6,072 nucleotides of DNA from an uncultured Eubacteriales bacterium. GTDB taxonomy: Bacteria; Bacillota_A; Clostridia; Oscillospirales; Oscillospiraceae. Shown piece after piece: positions 5,289-6,072 of the stretch. The DNA is taken from NCBI GenBank assembly GCA_949742895.1, contig CATJRT010000095.1, positions 1 to 6,072 on the forward strand, in the 5' to 3' direction. Under the pieces are notes generated by a model. That model was not told where the DNA came from and searched no databases. It was given only the letters and a program-made list of their open reading frames with translations. Position 1 is the first letter of the stretch. Each line of letters begins with the position of its first letter. Position numbers and translations under genes: made by a program.

Positions 5289-5476
5289 CCAAGGAGGAGC
5301 GCCGGGCTGTCTACGACAAGATGGGCGGCCACTGTGCGTACTGCGGGTGCGAGCTCCATTACAAAGATATGCAGGTGGACCATGTTGTCCCCCTGCGGAA
5401 AGGAGGCCCCGACGTACCGGACAATATGCTGCCCGCCTGCCGGAGCTGCAACCACTACAAGGACAGCATATGCTGA
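5267..5476 (+). CDS. HNH endonuclease, very short; probably frameshifted at its 3' end
   Basis: This encodes 69 residues from GTG 5267, 7 nt after AGGAGG (5254-5259). The HNH signature is complete: CAYC (23-26) and CRSC (58-61) as the zinc site, QVDHVVPLRKGG (36-47) with the Asp38-His39 pair, Asn53 and the CNHYK (61-65) end. HNH enzymes of this kind nick or cut DNA in phage packaging, homing or DNA processing. The reading frame stops only eight residues after Cys61, whereas relatives continue for tens of residues. Directly after the stop, another frame (5472-5513) gives ADEIIEILRRNGAW, ending in TAA at 5514 next to the following ribosome binding site. This suggests a one-base frameshift near 5465-5475. 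The core active site is intact, so it may still be active. Confidence 0.83.
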   Translation: MSERRRLTKEERRAVYDKMGGHCAYCGCELHYKDMQVDHVVPLRKGGPDVPDNMLPACRSCNHYKDSIC

Positions 5477-5514
5477 CGAGATCATCGAGATACTGCGCCG
5501 TAATGGCGCATGGT

Positions 5515-5521
5515 AAGGAGG
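5515..5521 (+). promoter_or_regulatory. Ribosome binding site AAGGAGG
   Basis: AAGGAGG stands 8 nt before ATG 5530 and fixes that start over the many earlier in-frame candidates. It overlaps the TAA (5514-5516) that ends the out-of-frame tail of the HNH gene, the packed layout expected if that tail were the original end of the gene. Confidence 0.75.
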
Positions 5522-5529
5522 AAAAAATC

Positions 5530-5829
5530 ATGCTGATTATGACACAAGCCAAGACTGGCCTAGTGAACATGAGCCAGGTTATCCGCATCTTCGCCGCTGG
5601 CGGCGACGTGATGGCTGAGGACCGGAACGCCGCCATCATCCTGCTGGGGTCCTATGAGAAGACCGAGCGCTGCACTGAGATCGTCATGGAGATCGCGGAG
5701 AAGTACGCAAGCTATCTCCGGGTGGACGGCGGCCCAGCCCTCACTGTTGATGCCTATATCCAGCCAAAGATGTTCGAGCCCCCGAAGCTCTACCAGATGC
5801 CAACAGAGGAGGCGACGCAGGATGAGTAA
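5530..5829 (+). CDS. Small conserved-looking phage protein of unknown function
   Basis: This encodes 99 residues from ATG 5530. The layout is MLIMTQAKTGLVNMSQVIRIFAAGG, then an IILLGSYEKTERCTEIVMEIAEKY segment (36-59) and a MPTEE end. It resembles a frequent phage and prophage family of gut Firmicutes in which a short beta region (function as in 'LVN-V--I-I') is followed by LG-Y-seERc-ei...i..y and a C-terminal y.MP. I know no function for it. The predicted fold is a few beta strands followed by an amphipathic helix; there is no signal or membrane segment. The last residues are acidic and overlap the next gene by 8 nt. The resemblance is from memory of the pattern, so moderate confidence in the family and high confidence that it is a gene. 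Confidence 0.8.
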   Translation: MLIMTQAKTGLVNMSQVIRIFAAGGDVMAEDRNAAIILLGSYEKTERCTEIVMEIAEKYASYLRVDGGPALTVDAYIQPKMFEPPKLYQMPTEEATQDE

Positions 5830-6052
5830 ATTCGCCGATGATGTCAAGCTACTGGGCGATCTCCAAGCCTTGATCGAGGAGCAGAAGAAGACCGCACAGA
5901 TGAGCCCGTCCGCTCAGATGATCGTCAAGAAGGTTCTGCCTGGGTCCGGGAATCTCATCCCAGAGGCCCGAGAGCGGGCCGAGCGCACTATCGCCGTCCT
6001 GACCGCTGCCAAGGAGCGGCTGGCCGAGCTGATGGAGGAGGCGCACCAATGA
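5822..6052 (+). CDS. Small helical phage protein of unknown function
   Basis: This encodes 76 residues from ATG 5822, with AGAGGAGG (5805-5812) 9 nt upstream; the start lies 8 nt inside the previous gene. Two charged helices are likely: FADDVKLLGDLQALIEEQKKT (4-24) and ARERAERTIAVLTAAKERLAELMEEA (49-74), joined by a segment with MSPSAQMIVKKVLPGSGNLIP. The second helix has heptad-like hydrophobic spacing and may form a coiled coil. There are no cysteines, unlike most small neighbours. No family is recognised; helical mini-proteins of this kind in phages are often adaptors or inhibitors, but nothing here shows that. The stop overlaps the next ATG as ATGA. Confidence 0.76.
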   Translation: MSKFADDVKLLGDLQALIEEQKKTAQMSPSAQMIVKKVLPGSGNLIPEARERAERTIAVLTAAKERLAELMEEAHQ

Positions 6053-6072
6053 GCGCCCGGCGGGAGAAGCGC
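6049..6072 (+). CDS. Start of a further gene, cut by the window end
   Basis: ATG 6049 overlaps the previous stop (ATGA) and follows GGAGGAGG (6034-6041) by 7 nt, the same junction type as elsewhere in the window. Only eight codons are visible (MSARREKR), a basic N-terminus; the product cannot be named. Confidence 0.65.

Noticed and set aside
5470..5529. Earlier start for the 5530 gene (ATG 5470 or the frame from 5347)
   Set aside because: The residues before 5530 look non-coding in character, and the AAGGAGG at 5515-5521 is ideally spaced for ATG 5530.

Overview
The window reads as part of a bacteriophage or prophage genome. Every credible gene (15, two of them cut by the window edges) is on the + strand. 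The genes are packed almost without gaps, and stop and start codons overlap repeatedly in ATGA, GTGA or GTGATG junctions. Most genes are preceded by strong AGGAGG-type ribosome binding sites, and GTG starts are common. The families seen (SleB-like hydrolase, phage-type Dam methyltransferase, Gp37/Gp68 DUF5131 protein, PAPS-reductase-like protein, RecU-like resolvase, mini HNH, DUF6011-type zinc protein) together with the generally high GC suggest a phage of a gut Firmicute, perhaps Oscillospiraceae or Lachnospiraceae. That host guess is inference; no host marker is present.

Layout. Positions 1-535 hold the end of a SleB-type cell-wall hydrolase. Positions 532-1294 hold three small proteins: one with two DnaJ-like CxxCxGxG knuckles, one with Cys/His at the N-terminus, and one with four Cys. 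Positions 1315-1779 encode a phage-type N6-adenine DNA methyltransferase with an NPPY motif. Positions 1776-2149 hold two Cys-rich mini-proteins. Positions 2152-3165 encode a DUF5131 protein with a radical-SAM-like CX3CX2C motif and a four-Cys tail. It is followed 3 nt later by a PP-loop protein of the PAPS reductase superfamily (3169-3939). Positions 3956-4590 hold two small phage proteins of unknown function. A RecU-like Holliday junction resolvase (4514-5071) follows, then a Cys-rich protein (5052-5288), a very short and probably frameshifted HNH nuclease (5267-5476), two small unknown proteins (5530-6052), and the first codons of another gene (6049 onward).

How they may work together. RecU, HNH and the Dam-like enzyme fit an early/middle block for DNA processing and modification. 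The adjacent DUF5131 and PAPS-reductase-like genes, both rich in possible Fe-S cysteines, are the best candidate for an uncharacterised two-component chemistry. Their substrate cannot be told from sequence. Up to eight further products carry zinc-finger-like Cys clusters, which is dense for 6 kb. Three genes (532-756, the Dam-like gene and the PAPS-like gene) look more AT-rich than their neighbours, suggesting mosaic acquisition. No tRNA, CRISPR array, insertion sequence, integrase, clear promoter or terminator was seen, and there is no gene-free stretch longer than about 55 nt.
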